Assembly: GCA_937988735.1 (NCBI GenBank)
Contig: CALKHQ010000280.1
Span: 1-55,731 of the forward strand
DNA length: 55,731 bases
Reading direction: 5' to 3'
Source: an uncultured Alphaproteobacteria bacterium
Lineage (GTDB): Bacteria > Pseudomonadota > Alphaproteobacteria > CALKHQ01
The position numbers and the translations under genes are program-made. Positions 25,224 through 34,235 of the stretch are shown piece after piece (the stretch's first letter is position 1; each line of letters opens with the position of its first letter). The notes below the pieces were generated by a model. The model ran no database searches. It saw only the letters and a program-made list of their open reading frames with translations, and was not told where the DNA came from.

Positions 25224-26885
25224 ATGTCCCGCTTCACCCACAGCCACCGTCGCCCTTCGGCGCTGCGCAGCCTCGCCCGGCTGGCGGTGCTGACCCTGCT
25301 GGCGATGGCGGCCCTCGTCGGCCCGGCCGAGGCCCAGCCCGACGACGCGCTGCGCGCGCTGCTGCCGGCGCTGGCGGAAGGCAGCTACAGCGACAAGGGC
25401 AATGCCGTCATCGCCTTCGCCGCGACCGGCGACCCGCGGGTGGTGCCGGTGCTGGAGGCGATGGCGGACCGCCGGCTCTACACGCTGGCGGCCGACGGCT
25501 CCGTGGTCATCGCGGACGAGGTGGACGGCGGCTTCCTCGTCCGCGACCCGCTGACGCTCGAGGAGATCGGCGTCGTCGCCAAGGCGGAGCTGGAGCAGGT
25601 CAAGACCAACAACGGGCTGCGCAGCACGATCCGCGATGCCCTCGGCGGGCTCACCCTGCTGGGGCCGGACCCGGCGCAGCGGCTCGCGGCGGCGAGCCGG
25701 GTGTTCGGTTCGCGCGACGCCGGCGCGCTGCCGGCGCTGGAGGCGGCGATCGCGGCGGAGGAGGTGGAGGCCGTCCGCGATGCGATGATCCGCGCCCGGG
25801 CTGCGGTGCTGCTCGGCTCCGGCGACCAGGAACAGCGGCTGGCCGCGACCGACACCCTCTCCGGCTACACCGATCCCGAGGTCCGCTCGCTGCTCGCCGC
25901 GATGATGCGGGGCGAGGCGGACCCGCAGGTGCGCGCCGCGATGGAGGACGCGCTCGCGGCGATCGAGCGGACTCTCGCGCTGTGGCGCTTCGCGGGCAGC
26001 CTGTTCGAGGGGTTCTCGATGGGCTCCGTCCTGCTGCTCGCGGCGATCGGGCTCGCCATCACCTTCGGCGTGATGGGCGTGATCAACATGGCGCACGGCG
26101 AGATGATGATGCTGGGCGCCTACACGACCTTCGTGGTGCAGGAGCTGTTCCGGCTGCATGCGCCGGCCTGGTTCGACTGGTCGCTCGCGGTGGCGATTCC
26201 GGCGGCCTTCATCGTGGCGGCGGCGGTGGGGGTCGCGATCGAGCGCAGCATCATCCGCTGGCTCTACGGCCGGGCGCTGGAAACCCTGCTCGCAACCTGG
26301 GGGCTCAGCCTGATCCTGCAGCAGGCGGTGCGCACCATCTTCGGGCCGAACAACCGCGAGGTCGGCAACCCGGCCTTCATGCAGGGCGCGCTCGACCTCG
26401 GTTCCGGCCTCACCCTCACCTACAGCCGGATGTACATCCTCGCCTTCTGCCTGATCGTCTTCGTCGGGCTGATCCTGATGATGAAGCGGACGCCGTTCGG
26501 GCTGCAGATGCGGGCGGTGACCGCCAACCGGCCGATGGCTCAGGCGATGGGCATCCGCACCGGCCGCGTCGACGCAATGACCTTCGGGCTCGGCTCGGGC
26601 ATCGCCGGGCTCGCCGGGGTCGCGCTCAGCCAGATCGACAACGTCAGCCCGAACCTGGGCCAGGCCTACATCATCGACAGCTTCCTGGTGGTGGTCTTCG
26701 GCGGCGTCGGCAACCTGTGGGGCACCTTCGCCGGCGGCATGACGCTGGGCGTCGCCAACAAGCTGCTGGAGCCGTGGTCGGGCGCAGTGCTCGGCAAGAT
26801 CATCATCCTGGTGGCGGTGATCCTTTTCATCCAGAAGCGGCCGCGCGGGCTGTTCGCGCTGAAGGGCCGTGCGGTGGAGGCGTGA
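25224..26885 (+). CDS. urtB: Urea ABC transporter, permease UrtB
   Basis: 553 residues. As usual for UrtB there is a signal peptide (to about residue 37), a roughly 210-residue periplasmic N-terminal region with HEAT-like helical repeats (DDALRALLPALAEGSYSDKG, PDPAQRLAAASRVFG), then a LivH-type permease from about residue 255 (FGVMGVINMAHGEMMMLGAYT). It lies 58 bases after urtA and its stop is followed by the urtC ATG after one base. It forms the urea channel with UrtC. Confidence 0.94.
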   Translation: MSRFTHSHRRPSALRSLARLAVLTLLAMAALVGPAEAQPDDALRALLPALAEGSYSDKGNAVIAFAATGDPRVVPVLEAMADRRLYTLAADGSVVIADEVDGGFLVRDPLTLEEIGVVAKAELEQVKTNNGLRSTIRDALGGLTLLGPDPAQRLAAASRVFGSRDAGALPALEAAIAAEEVEAVRDAMIRARAAVLLGSGDQEQRLAATDTLSGYTDPEVRSLLAAMMRGEADPQVRAAMEDALAAIERTLALWRFAGSLFEGFSMGSVLLLAAIGLAITFGVMGVINMAHGEMMMLGAYTTFVVQELFRLHAPAWFDWSLAVAIPAAFIVAAAVGVAIERSIIRWLYGRALETLLATWGLSLILQQAVRTIFGPNNREVGNPAFMQGALDLGSGLTLTYSRMYILAFCLIVFVGLILMMKRTPFGLQMRAVTANRPMAQAMGIRTGRVDAMTFGLGSGIAGLAGVALSQIDNVSPNLGQAYIIDSFLVVVFGGVGNLWGTFAGGMTLGVANKLLEPWSGAVLGKIIILVAVILFIQKRPRGLFALKGRAVEA

Positions 26886-26886
26886 G

Positions 26887-28068
26887 ATGAGCCTGTCGCC
26901 CGACGCCGCCCGCACGTCCCCGCTCGCCCGCATCGATCGCCCGGGGCAGACGTTCCTGCTGCTCCTCCTCGCCACCGCCGTGGCGGTGCCGGTGCTGAAC
27001 CTGGCGGTGCCGCCGTCCTCGCCGTTCCACGTGCCGTCGTGGCTGGTGCCGCTGTTCGGCAAGTACCTCTGCTACGCCCTGCTCGCGGTGGCGGTCGACC
27101 TCGTCTGGGGTTTCTGCGGCATTCTCAGCCTCGGCCACGGCGCCTTCTTCGCGCTCGGCGGCTACGCGATGGGCATGTACCTGATGCGCCAGATCGGCGA
27201 CCGCGGCGTCTACGGCAACGCGGAGCTGCCGGACTTCATGGTGTTCCTGAACTGGACGGAGCTTCCCTGGTTCTGGCACGGCTTCGACAGCTTCGCCTTC
27301 GCGCTGGTGATGGTGGTGCTGGTGCCCGGGCTGCTGGCGCTGGTGTTCGGCTGGTTCGCCTTCCGTTCGCGGGTGACCGGCGTCTACCTGTCGATCATCA
27401 CCCAGGCGATGACCTTCGCGCTGATGCTGCTGTTCTACCGCAACGACACCGGCTTCGGCGGCAACAACGGGCTCACCGACTTCAAGGAGATCCTCGGCTT
27501 CGGCATCCAGGCCGACAGCACCCGGGCCGGCCTGTTCGTGGCGAGCGCGCTCGCGCTCGGCATCGGCTACGTCATCTGCCGCCTGGTCGTCACCTCCAGG
27601 GCGGGGCGGGTGATGATGGCGATCCGCGATGCGGAGAGCCGGGCCCGGTTCCTCGGCTACCGGGTCGAGCACTACAAGCTGTTCGCCTTCACCCTCTCGG
27701 CGGTGCTGGCCGGAATCGCCGGCGCCCTCTACGTGCCGCAGGTCGGCATCATCAACCCGCGCGAGTTCTCGCCGGCGAGCTCGATCGAGATCATCATCTG
27801 GGTCGCGGTCGGCGGGCGGGGCACGCTGGTCGGGGCGGTGCTGGGCGCGCTCCTCATCAACTACGGCAAGTCCTACTTCACCACCGTCGAGCCGGAATCC
27901 TGGCTGTTCATCCTCGGCGGCCTGTTCATCGCGGTCACCCTGTTCTTCCCCCGGGGCATCCTTGGCAGCCTCGCCGGCTGGTGGGGCGGCTGGCGGGCGG
28001 GGCGGCGGGCCGCACGGGCGCCGGCTCCGGCGCCGGCACCGAGCGCGGTCGAGGAGCCGGCGGAATGA
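26887..28068 (+). CDS. urtC: Urea ABC transporter, permease UrtC
   Basis: 393 residues, LivM-type permease. FCGILSLGHGAFFALGGYAMGMYLM is the hallmark second-helix segment, and FYRNDTGFGGNNGLTDFKE is characteristic of UrtC. A Pro/Ala-rich cytoplasmic tail ends the protein. ATG 26887 sits one base after the urtB stop; its own stop overlaps the urtD ATG by 4 bases, consistent with coupled translation. Confidence 0.94.
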   Translation: MSLSPDAARTSPLARIDRPGQTFLLLLLATAVAVPVLNLAVPPSSPFHVPSWLVPLFGKYLCYALLAVAVDLVWGFCGILSLGHGAFFALGGYAMGMYLMRQIGDRGVYGNAELPDFMVFLNWTELPWFWHGFDSFAFALVMVVLVPGLLALVFGWFAFRSRVTGVYLSIITQAMTFALMLLFYRNDTGFGGNNGLTDFKEILGFGIQADSTRAGLFVASALALGIGYVICRLVVTSRAGRVMMAIRDAESRARFLGYRVEHYKLFAFTLSAVLAGIAGALYVPQVGIINPREFSPASSIEIIIWVAVGGRGTLVGAVLGALLINYGKSYFTTVEPESWLFILGGLFIAVTLFFPRGILGSLAGWWGGWRAGRRAARAPAPAPAPSAVEEPAE

Positions 28069-28835
28069 TCGCGGCCGCCGTCACCCGCCGCGAGCCGAGC
28101 TCGGCGCTGCTCTACGTCGACGACGTGACCGTCAGCTTCGACGGCTTCCGCGCGCTCAACGGGCTCAGCTTCTACGTGGACCCCGGCGAGATGCGCGCGG
28201 TGATCGGGCCGAACGGCGCCGGCAAGACGACGATGATGGACGTGATCACCGGCAAGACGCGACCCGACAGCGGCCGGGTGCTGTTCAGGGACCGCTACGA
28301 CCTCACCGCCATGGACGAGGCCGCGATTGCCAGTATCGGCATCGGTCGCAAGTTCCAGAAGCCGACGGTGTTCCCGCAGCACAGCGTGTTCGAGAACCTC
28401 GAGCTCGCGCTCGCCGGCAGGCGCGGGGTGTGGCCGACGCTGTTCGCCCGGCTCGACGGGCGCCAGCGCCGCCGGATCGACGAGGTGCTGGACACGATCG
28501 GGCTCGGCGCCGAGCGGACGCGCCCGGCCGGCACCCTTTCCCACGGCCAGAAGCAGTGGCTGGAGATCGGCATGCTGCTGATCCAGGACCCGGAGCTGCT
28601 GTTCCTCGACGAGCCGGTGGCGGGCATGACCGACGCGGAAACCGCGCAGACGGCGGACCTGCTGCGCGGGATCGCCGGCCGGCATTCGATCGTGGTGGTC
28701 GAGCACGACATGGAGTTCGTCCGCGCGCTCGACGTGCGGGTGACGGTGCTGCACGAGGGCTCGGTGCTGGCCGAGGGCTCGCTCGCCCACGTGCAGCAGG
28801 ATCCTCGGGTGATCGAGGTCTATCTGGGGCGATGA
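28065..28835 (+). CDS. urtD: Urea ABC transporter, ATP-binding protein UrtD
   Basis: 256 residues. Walker A GPNGAGKTT, signature LSHGQKQWLEIGMLL and Walker B LLFLDEPVAGMTD match UrtD, whose LSHGQKQWLEI signature distinguishes it from LivG. ATG 28065 overlaps the urtC stop. Unlike the rest of this operon, it is separated from the next gene (urtE) by 237 bases that include a 26-base G run. Confidence 0.94.
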   Translation: MIAAAVTRREPSSALLYVDDVTVSFDGFRALNGLSFYVDPGEMRAVIGPNGAGKTTMMDVITGKTRPDSGRVLFRDRYDLTAMDEAAIASIGIGRKFQKPTVFPQHSVFENLELALAGRRGVWPTLFARLDGRQRRRIDEVLDTIGLGAERTRPAGTLSHGQKQWLEIGMLLIQDPELLFLDEPVAGMTDAETAQTADLLRGIAGRHSIVVVEHDMEFVRALDVRVTVLHEGSVLAEGSLAHVQQDPRVIEVYLGR

Positions 28836-29072
<237 letters not shown>

Positions 29073-29774
29073 GTGCTGACCGTCGCCGGGCTCCACGTCT
29101 ACTACGGCGCCAGCCACGCGCTCCGCGGCGTCGACATTACGGCGGAGAAGGGCAAGGTCACCTGCGTCCTCGGCCGCAACGGCGTCGGCAAGTCGAGCCT
29201 GCTCAAGGCGATCATGGGGCTGGAGCCGGCGGCGCGCGGGTCGATCACCTGGGCCGGCCAGGACATCACCCGGCTGCCGCCACACCGGCGCGCCGCCGCC
29301 GGCATCGGCTACGTGCCGCAGGGCCGCGAGATCTTCCCGTTGCTGACGGTGGAGGAGAACCTGAGGTCGGGCTTCGCCGCCCTGCCGCGAGGGAAGCGCA
29401 GCATTCCGGACGAGGTGTTCACCCTGTTCCCGGTGCTGAAGGACATGCTGCGCCGGCGCGGCGGCGACCTGTCCGGCGGCCAGCAGCAGCAGCTCGCCAT
29501 CGCCCGCGCCCTCGTTACCAGGCCCAGCCTTCTCATCCTCGACGAGCCGACCGAGGGCATCCAGCCGTCGATCATCAAGCAGATCGAGGAGATCATCCGC
29601 CTGCTCGCCCGGCGGGGCGACATGGCGATGGTGCTGGTCGAGCAGTATTTCGAGTTCGCCCGCGACCTTGCCGACAGCTTCGCGGTGCTGGACCGCGGGG
29701 AGGTGGTGCTGGTGGGGGATCGCGCCATGCTGCTCGCCCGCGAGGACGAGGTCCGCCGCCACCTCACCGTCTGA
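29073..29774 (+). CDS. urtE: Urea ABC transporter, ATP-binding protein UrtE
   Basis: 233 residues. Walker A GRNGVGKSS, signature LSGGQQQQLAIARAL and Walker B LLILDEPTEGIQPSII match UrtE. The start is GTG at 29073, where homologues begin (MLTVAGLHVYYGASHALRG). It follows the long G-tract spacer rather than urtD directly, so its expression relative to urtD may differ. Urease genes, which often follow urtE, are absent; a convergent DsbA-like gene ends 28 bases away. Confidence 0.94.
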   Translation: MLTVAGLHVYYGASHALRGVDITAEKGKVTCVLGRNGVGKSSLLKAIMGLEPAARGSITWAGQDITRLPPHRRAAAGIGYVPQGREIFPLLTVEENLRSGFAALPRGKRSIPDEVFTLFPVLKDMLRRRGGDLSGGQQQQLAIARALVTRPSLLILDEPTEGIQPSIIKQIEEIIRLLARRGDMAMVLVEQYFEFARDLADSFAVLDRGEVVLVGDRAMLLAREDEVRRHLTV

Positions 29775-29802
29775 CCCGTCGCCAGCCGATCCGGGTGCGT
29801 CG

Positions 29803-30582
29803 CTACGGCTGCGGGCGTGCGGCCGCGATCGCGGCCTTCAGCTCCTCATAGGGAGTCTGCCCGACGAGGATGCGCTCGCCGACGACATAGGCGGGCGTCC
29901 CGTCCAGGCCCAGATCCTGACCGAGCGCGAGGTTGGCGTTGATCCGGCCGTCGTGGGCGGCGAGGTCGGCATCCTCGAGGTCCACGCCGACCAGGCCGGC
30001 GATGTCGCGGACCAGCCGCTCGCTGCGCGCGCCGACGCCGAACAGCGTCTCGTGGAACTCCCGGTACAGCCCCTGCTCGTGGGCGACCAGCGCCACCTGG
30101 GCCGCATACCAGCTGGATTCGGCCAGGATCGGCATCTCCTTGTAGACGATCTTCAGCTCCGGCTCCTCGGCCGCCAGCCGCTGCAGCACCGGCACCATCG
30201 CCTGGCAGTAGGGGCAGTTGTAGTCGGTGAAGGTGACCAGCATCACCGATCCGTCCGGATTGCCGATGTAGGGGTCGTCGGGCTGGCCGAACAGCGCGTC
30301 GGCATGGGCCTTCACCAGCTGCGCCGCCTCGAACCGGTCCAGCGCCTCCAGCACCAGCCGCGGATTCGCCTCCAGATAGGCCATCAGCGGGTCCGCCGGC
30401 GGCGGCAGCGCGGTGCCGCTGTCCTGCGCCGCCCGCATGGCGAGGATCCGGTCCACCGCCTGGCGGATCACGTCCGGCCGGTCGGCCAGCCATTCGACGA
30501 CCGCCTCGGGCTCGTAGCTCTCCGCGGCCACGGGCCCGGCGGCGGCGATGGCGAGCAGCAGGGCGGCAGCAGTCCGGCGCAT
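29803..30582 (-). CDS. DsbA-family thiol oxidoreductase (periplasmic)
   Basis: 259 residues. A signal peptide (AALLLAIAAAGPVAAES) precedes a helical N-terminal region of about 90 residues, then a thioredoxin fold with the redox pair Cys123-Pro-Tyr-Cys126 in FTDYNCPYCQAMVP and a cis-proline at GTPAYVVGER. This layout is that of the Com1/ScsC-like DsbA relatives that catalyse or proofread disulfides. ATG 30582 (MRRTAAALLL) is chosen as the start because it gives a compact signal peptide. The stop lies 28 bases from the convergent urtE. Confidence 0.88.
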   Translation of the reverse strand: MRRTAAALLLAIAAAGPVAAESYEPEAVVEWLADRPDVIRQAVDRILAMRAAQDSGTALPPPADPLMAYLEANPRLVLEALDRFEAAQLVKAHADALFGQPDDPYIGNPDGSVMLVTFTDYNCPYCQAMVPVLQRLAAEEPELKIVYKEMPILAESSWYAAQVALVAHEQGLYREFHETLFGVGARSERLVRDIAGLVGVDLEDADLAAHDGRINANLALGQDLGLDGTPAYVVGERILVGQTPYEELKAAIAAARPQP

Positions 30583-30666
30583 GGCCGGATGGAAGCAGAA
30601 CGGCCCTTTTCCTGCAATCCGGCCGCCCGTCACGTCACATCACCTCTGCATCAGGCAGGTGCTGCG

Positions 30667-31746
30667 TCAGGCCGGCGTGGTGGCGAAGCCGGCCGGCATC
30701 GCCACCTCCAGCAGCTCCAGGTCCGGCGAGCAGTCGGCGAGGCGGTAACCGAGCCCCGGGGGCAGCATCGCGCTGTCGTCGGGGCCGAGCGGCTCGCTGC
30801 GCCCGCCCTCCAGCTCCAGCCGCATCCGGCCGGCGAGGACGAACAGGAACAGGCTCGGCGCGTCGTGGCGGACAAAGCGCCGCTCGGGCACGCCCGCCGG
30901 GCGGGCCACCACGACGGAGCCGATCCCGCCGGTGGCGGCGGCGATCCCGGTGTCCCTCGCCTCGAAGCCGGGGATCCGCCAGGTCGCCCATGCGGCGTTG
31001 GCCGCGCGGTGACGCACGAAGCGCTGGCCGGAGAAGGTCCGCTCCGGGCGCAGGGTGTCGGTTGGCAGCGAAAGCGCGTGATCCACGGCGGTGACGTGCT
31101 CGGCCGGGCTGCCGACCTCCACCACCTCCAGGTCGTCGCCGCTTTCCAGCACCCGGTGCCGGATCTCCGGCGGCTGCAGCACGCAGTCGCCCGGCTCCAG
31201 CACGAAGGGCGGCCCCTGGTCCTCGTAGGCCACCCGCACCCAGCCGCGGCGGCAGAAGATGAGCTGGAACCGCACCTTGTGGAAGTGCACGTAGTCCGGC
31301 ACCGGTCCCCTGCCGGGGATGCGGATGTGGGAGGCGATGAGGTGCCCGCCCAGCCGGCCGGGCACCAGGTCGCGGTACTGCATGCCGGCACGGCCGGTGT
31401 GCCACGCGGCATTGCCGGCCGCGGTGGTGATCACCAGCGCGGGCTGCGGCGGCGGCACCACCAGCGGCGGTTCGGCCGGTCCGCGGCGGATGCGGGTTCC
31501 GTTCGGCGCGCAAAGGGTCTCGTCGCCGGTTCCCGGCAGCCGGAGCATGCTGTCGTCCCGGCGTCCGTCCCGCTCCAGCCGGATGCCGAGGCCGAAGCCC
31601 GACAGCCGCACCGCCCTCGGGTCGTCCGCGGGGAACACGGAGACGATGCGGAAGCCGAGCGTGTCGGTAAAGAAGGCGACCGTCTCCGCGATCTCGGTGC
31701 AGGAGAGCACCACCTCGCCGGCCACATCCGCTGTCTGGGTCATCAT
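30667..31746 (-). CDS. VOC-bicupin fusion protein of unknown function
   Basis: 359 residues. Residues about 7-60 resemble a glyoxalase/VOC half-domain (SCTEIAETVAFFTDTLGFRIV). Residues about 130-215 form a cupin with likely metal ligands His154 and His156 in HFHKVRFQLIF and His197 in EIRHRVLES. A second, C-terminal cupin (about 285-350) keeps the fold (LFVLAGRMRLELEGG) but lacks a full ligand set. The gene lies 76 bases after livF on the same strand, so it may be the last gene of the Liv-type operon. A dioxygenase or isomerase role in catabolism of the imported compound is inference. Start ATG 31746 or 31743. Confidence 0.7.
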   Translation of the reverse strand: MMTQTADVAGEVVLSCTEIAETVAFFTDTLGFRIVSVFPADDPRAVRLSGFGLGIRLERDGRRDDSMLRLPGTGDETLCAPNGTRIRRGPAEPPLVVPPPQPALVITTAAGNAAWHTGRAGMQYRDLVPGRLGGHLIASHIRIPGRGPVPDYVHFHKVRFQLIFCRRGWVRVAYEDQGPPFVLEPGDCVLQPPEIRHRVLESGDDLEVVEVGSPAEHVTAVDHALSLPTDTLRPERTFSGQRFVRHRAANAAWATWRIPGFEARDTGIAAATGGIGSVVVARPAGVPERRFVRHDAPSLFLFVLAGRMRLELEGGRSEPLGPDDSAMLPPGLGYRLADCSPDLELLEVAMPAGFATTPA

Positions 31747-31822
31747 GTCCGGGACATTGTGACCTTTTCCGTTCCATCGCCAGCGTCACGATGGAGGCGG
31801 GTTGCCGCATGCCCCCGCGCGG

Positions 31823-32524
31823 TCAGACGCCCAGCCAGCGCGCCTGCGCCTCCCCGTCGGCGCGGGCCGCGTCCGGCGAGCCGGACCACACCACCGCGCC
31901 GCGCCCCAGCATGGCGACCTCGTCGGCGAGGCTCACGGCGAAGCCGAAGTTCTGCTCGACCAGCAGCATGGTGAGCCCCTCGGCCTTGAGTTCCGCCAGC
32001 TTGTCGTGGATCTGCTGGACGACGATCGGCGCCAGCCCCTCGGTCGGCTCGTCCAGCAGCAGCAGCAGCGGGTTCATCAGCAGCGCGCGGGCGATGGCGA
32101 GCATCTGCTGCTCTCCGCCGGAAAGCTGGCCGCCGCCGGTGCCGAGCCGGCCGGCCAGCGCCGGGAACAGCGCCAGCACCCGCTCCATGGTCCAGGCGGC
32201 GCCGGGCCGGGCAAAGCGGCGGGCGGCGAGCTCCAGGTTCTCGCGCACGGTGAGCGACGGGAAGATGTCGCGGGTCTCGGGCACGTAGCCGATGCCGAGC
32301 CGGGCGATCGCGTGCGGCGGAAGTCCGGCGAGCGGACGCCCGTCGAGGCGGATGCTGCCGCCGCGCGCGGGGACCAGGCCCATCACGGCGCGCAGGGTCG
32401 TCGTCTTGCCCGCGCCGTTCCGGCCGAGCAGCGCCAGCACCCGGCCGGCCGGCACGGTGAGGCTGAGCCCGTGCAGCACCTGCGTCTCGCCGTAGCCGGC
32501 GGCAAGCTCCGCGATCTCAAGCAT
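31823..32524 (-). CDS. livF: LivF-type ABC transporter ATP-binding protein
   Basis: 233 residues. Walker A GRNGAGKTTT, signature LSGGEQQMLAIARALL and Walker B LLLLDEPTEGLAPI place it in the LivF group. It overlaps the end of livG by 8 bases and is the second ATPase of a five-gene HAAT-family uptake system. Substrate is set by the binding protein at 35152-36330, which is not necessarily an amino-acid receptor. Confidence 0.92.
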   Translation of the reverse strand: MLEIAELAAGYGETQVLHGLSLTVPAGRVLALLGRNGAGKTTTLRAVMGLVPARGGSIRLDGRPLAGLPPHAIARLGIGYVPETRDIFPSLTVRENLELAARRFARPGAAWTMERVLALFPALAGRLGTGGGQLSGGEQQMLAIARALLMNPLLLLLDEPTEGLAPIVVQQIHDKLAELKAEGLTMLLVEQNFGFAVSLADEVAMLGRGAVVWSGSPDAARADGEAQARWLGV

Positions 32525-33263
32525 CGCGGCGCCAGCGCCCCAGATAGATCTCGCGCACCAGCGGGCTCTCCCGTGCCGCGGCCGGGGGGCCCTCGAACAC
32601 CACCTCGCCGTGGTCGAGCACCGTCACCCGGTCGGCGATCTCGAAGGCGAGGTCCATGTCGTGCTCGACGACGACGAGGGTGAGGTCGGCCGGCAGGCCG
32701 CGCAGCACGGCGTGGAACGCCTCGATTGCGCCGGGGCCGATGCCCGAGGTCGGCTCGTCCATCAGCAGCACCCGCGGCCGGGTGGCGAGCGCAAGCCCGA
32801 GCTCCAGCCGTCGCCGGTCGCCGTAGGGAAGGGCGTCCGCCGGCCAGTCCAGCCGCTCCGTGAGCCCCAGCCGCGCGGCCACCTCGGCCACCGTCTCCAC
32901 CACCGCCGGGTGACGCAGGCTGTCGGAGAGGAGGGTCGCCGACCGGCCCTGGGCGGTGGCAGCGGCCAGCGCCAGGTTCTCGCGGACGCTGAGCCCGGCG
33001 AACAGCGTGTTGCGCTGGTAGCTGCGGGAGAGCCCGAGGCGGGCGCGGGCATCGACGCCGAGCGCCGTCACGTCGCGGCCGCAAAGGCGGATGCTGCCGG
33101 CATCGGGGCGCAGCTCGCCGGCGAGCAGGTTGAACAGCGTGGTCTTGCCTGCGCCGTTCGGGCCAAGCACCACCCGCCGCTCGCCGGCCGGAACCGAGAG
33201 CGTCACTCCGCTGGTGACGGTGAGGGCGCCGAACCGCTTGCAGAGATCGCGGGCATCAAGCAC
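32517..33263 (-). CDS. livG: LivG-type ABC transporter ATP-binding protein
   Basis: 248 residues. Walker A GPNGAGKTTL and Walker B VLLMDEPTSGIG are standard; the signature region reads LPYGDRRRLELGLAL, the LivG-type variant. The start is taken as GTG at 33263, which has GGAGG upstream and overlaps the livM stop by 8 bases; the longer open frame is not family-like. Confidence 0.91.
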   Translation of the reverse strand: MLDARDLCKRFGALTVTSGVTLSVPAGERRVVLGPNGAGKTTLFNLLAGELRPDAGSIRLCGRDVTALGVDARARLGLSRSYQRNTLFAGLSVRENLALAAATAQGRSATLLSDSLRHPAVVETVAEVAARLGLTERLDWPADALPYGDRRRLELGLALATRPRVLLMDEPTSGIGPGAIEAFHAVLRGLPADLTLVVVEHDMDLAFEIADRVTVLDHGEVVFEGPPAAARESPLVREIYLGRWRRDA

Positions 33264-34233
33264 CGCCGCCCTCCGCCGGTGCGGCCGGCATCCGCCGCCG
33301 GGTCCACCAGTGCTCGATGCCGCCGTAGAGGCCGCGCCCGCCGGCAAGGACGGCCGCGATCAGCACCACGCCGACCACCAGGTGCCAGTGATCGGTGAAG
33401 CCGGAGACCTGGTGCTTGAGAAGGACCAGTGCCGCTGCCCCCAGCACCGCGCCGACCAGCGTGCCGAGGCCGCCGAGGATGACGAGGATCAGGAGTTCCC
33501 CCGACACGGTCCAGTGCAGGAGCCCGGGCGAGACGAAGCTGGTGTGCTGCGCAGCGAGCGCGCCGGCGAGGCCGGCGATGGCGCCGGAGAGGCCGAAGGC
33601 GGCGGCCTTGTAGCGCCAGACCGGCAGGCCCAGCGCCCGCATGCGGGCGGCGTTGGCGCGGATGCCGACCAGCGTCCGGCCGAAACCGGAGCGCAGCAGG
33701 GCCGCGGCGAAGGCGTAGGCCGCCACCGCAAGCGCGATGCAGAACAGCGCGAAGCTGCGGGAGTCGCCGAGGTCGAGGCCGATGGCGGACAGGTCCAGCC
33801 GCGGCACGCCGGGCAGGCCGTCGTTGGCGCCCAGCGCGCGGGCGTCGAAGACGGTGACGTACCCCATCTGGCCGAAGGCGAGGGTGGCCATAATGAAGAA
33901 GATGCCCTGGGTGCGGGCGGTGACCGCCCCCACCGCCCAGGCCGCGATCCCGCCCGCCAGCACCGCGGCGAGGATGCCGGCGCCGCCGCCCCAGCCGGCG
34001 AGCACGGTCGCGGCGGCGAAGGCATAGGCGCCCGCGCCGTAGAGCGCGCCGTGGCACAGCGACACCATCCCGCCGTAGCCGGCGACGAGGTCGAGCGCGA
34101 TCGCCAGCATCGCCAGGATCGCGATCTCGGTGATCAGCTCGCGGCCGTAGAAGCCGGTGGTCAGCGCACAGGCGACGCCCCCGGCCGCGAGCAGCGCCAT
34201 CGCCAGCGTCTTCAGCGGCGTCTGGTGGAACAT
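33256..34233 (-). CDS. livM: LivM-type ABC transporter permease
   Basis: 325 residues, about nine to ten hydrophobic helices. The LivM hallmark LDLVAGYGGMVSLCHGALYGAGAYA is present, with TARTQGIFFIMATLAFGQM and VILGGLGTLVGAVLGA. ATG 34233 lies two bases beyond the livH stop (34236-34238). It pairs with LivH in the membrane channel. Confidence 0.91.
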   Translation of the reverse strand: MFHQTPLKTLAMALLAAGGVACALTTGFYGRELITEIAILAMLAIALDLVAGYGGMVSLCHGALYGAGAYAFAAATVLAGWGGGAGILAAVLAGGIAAWAVGAVTARTQGIFFIMATLAFGQMGYVTVFDARALGANDGLPGVPRLDLSAIGLDLGDSRSFALFCIALAVAAYAFAAALLRSGFGRTLVGIRANAARMRALGLPVWRYKAAAFGLSGAIAGLAGALAAQHTSFVSPGLLHWTVSGELLILVILGGLGTLVGAVLGAAALVLLKHQVSGFTDHWHLVVGVVLIAAVLAGGRGLYGGIEHWWTRRRMPAAPAEGGGA

Positions 34234-34235
34234 GC

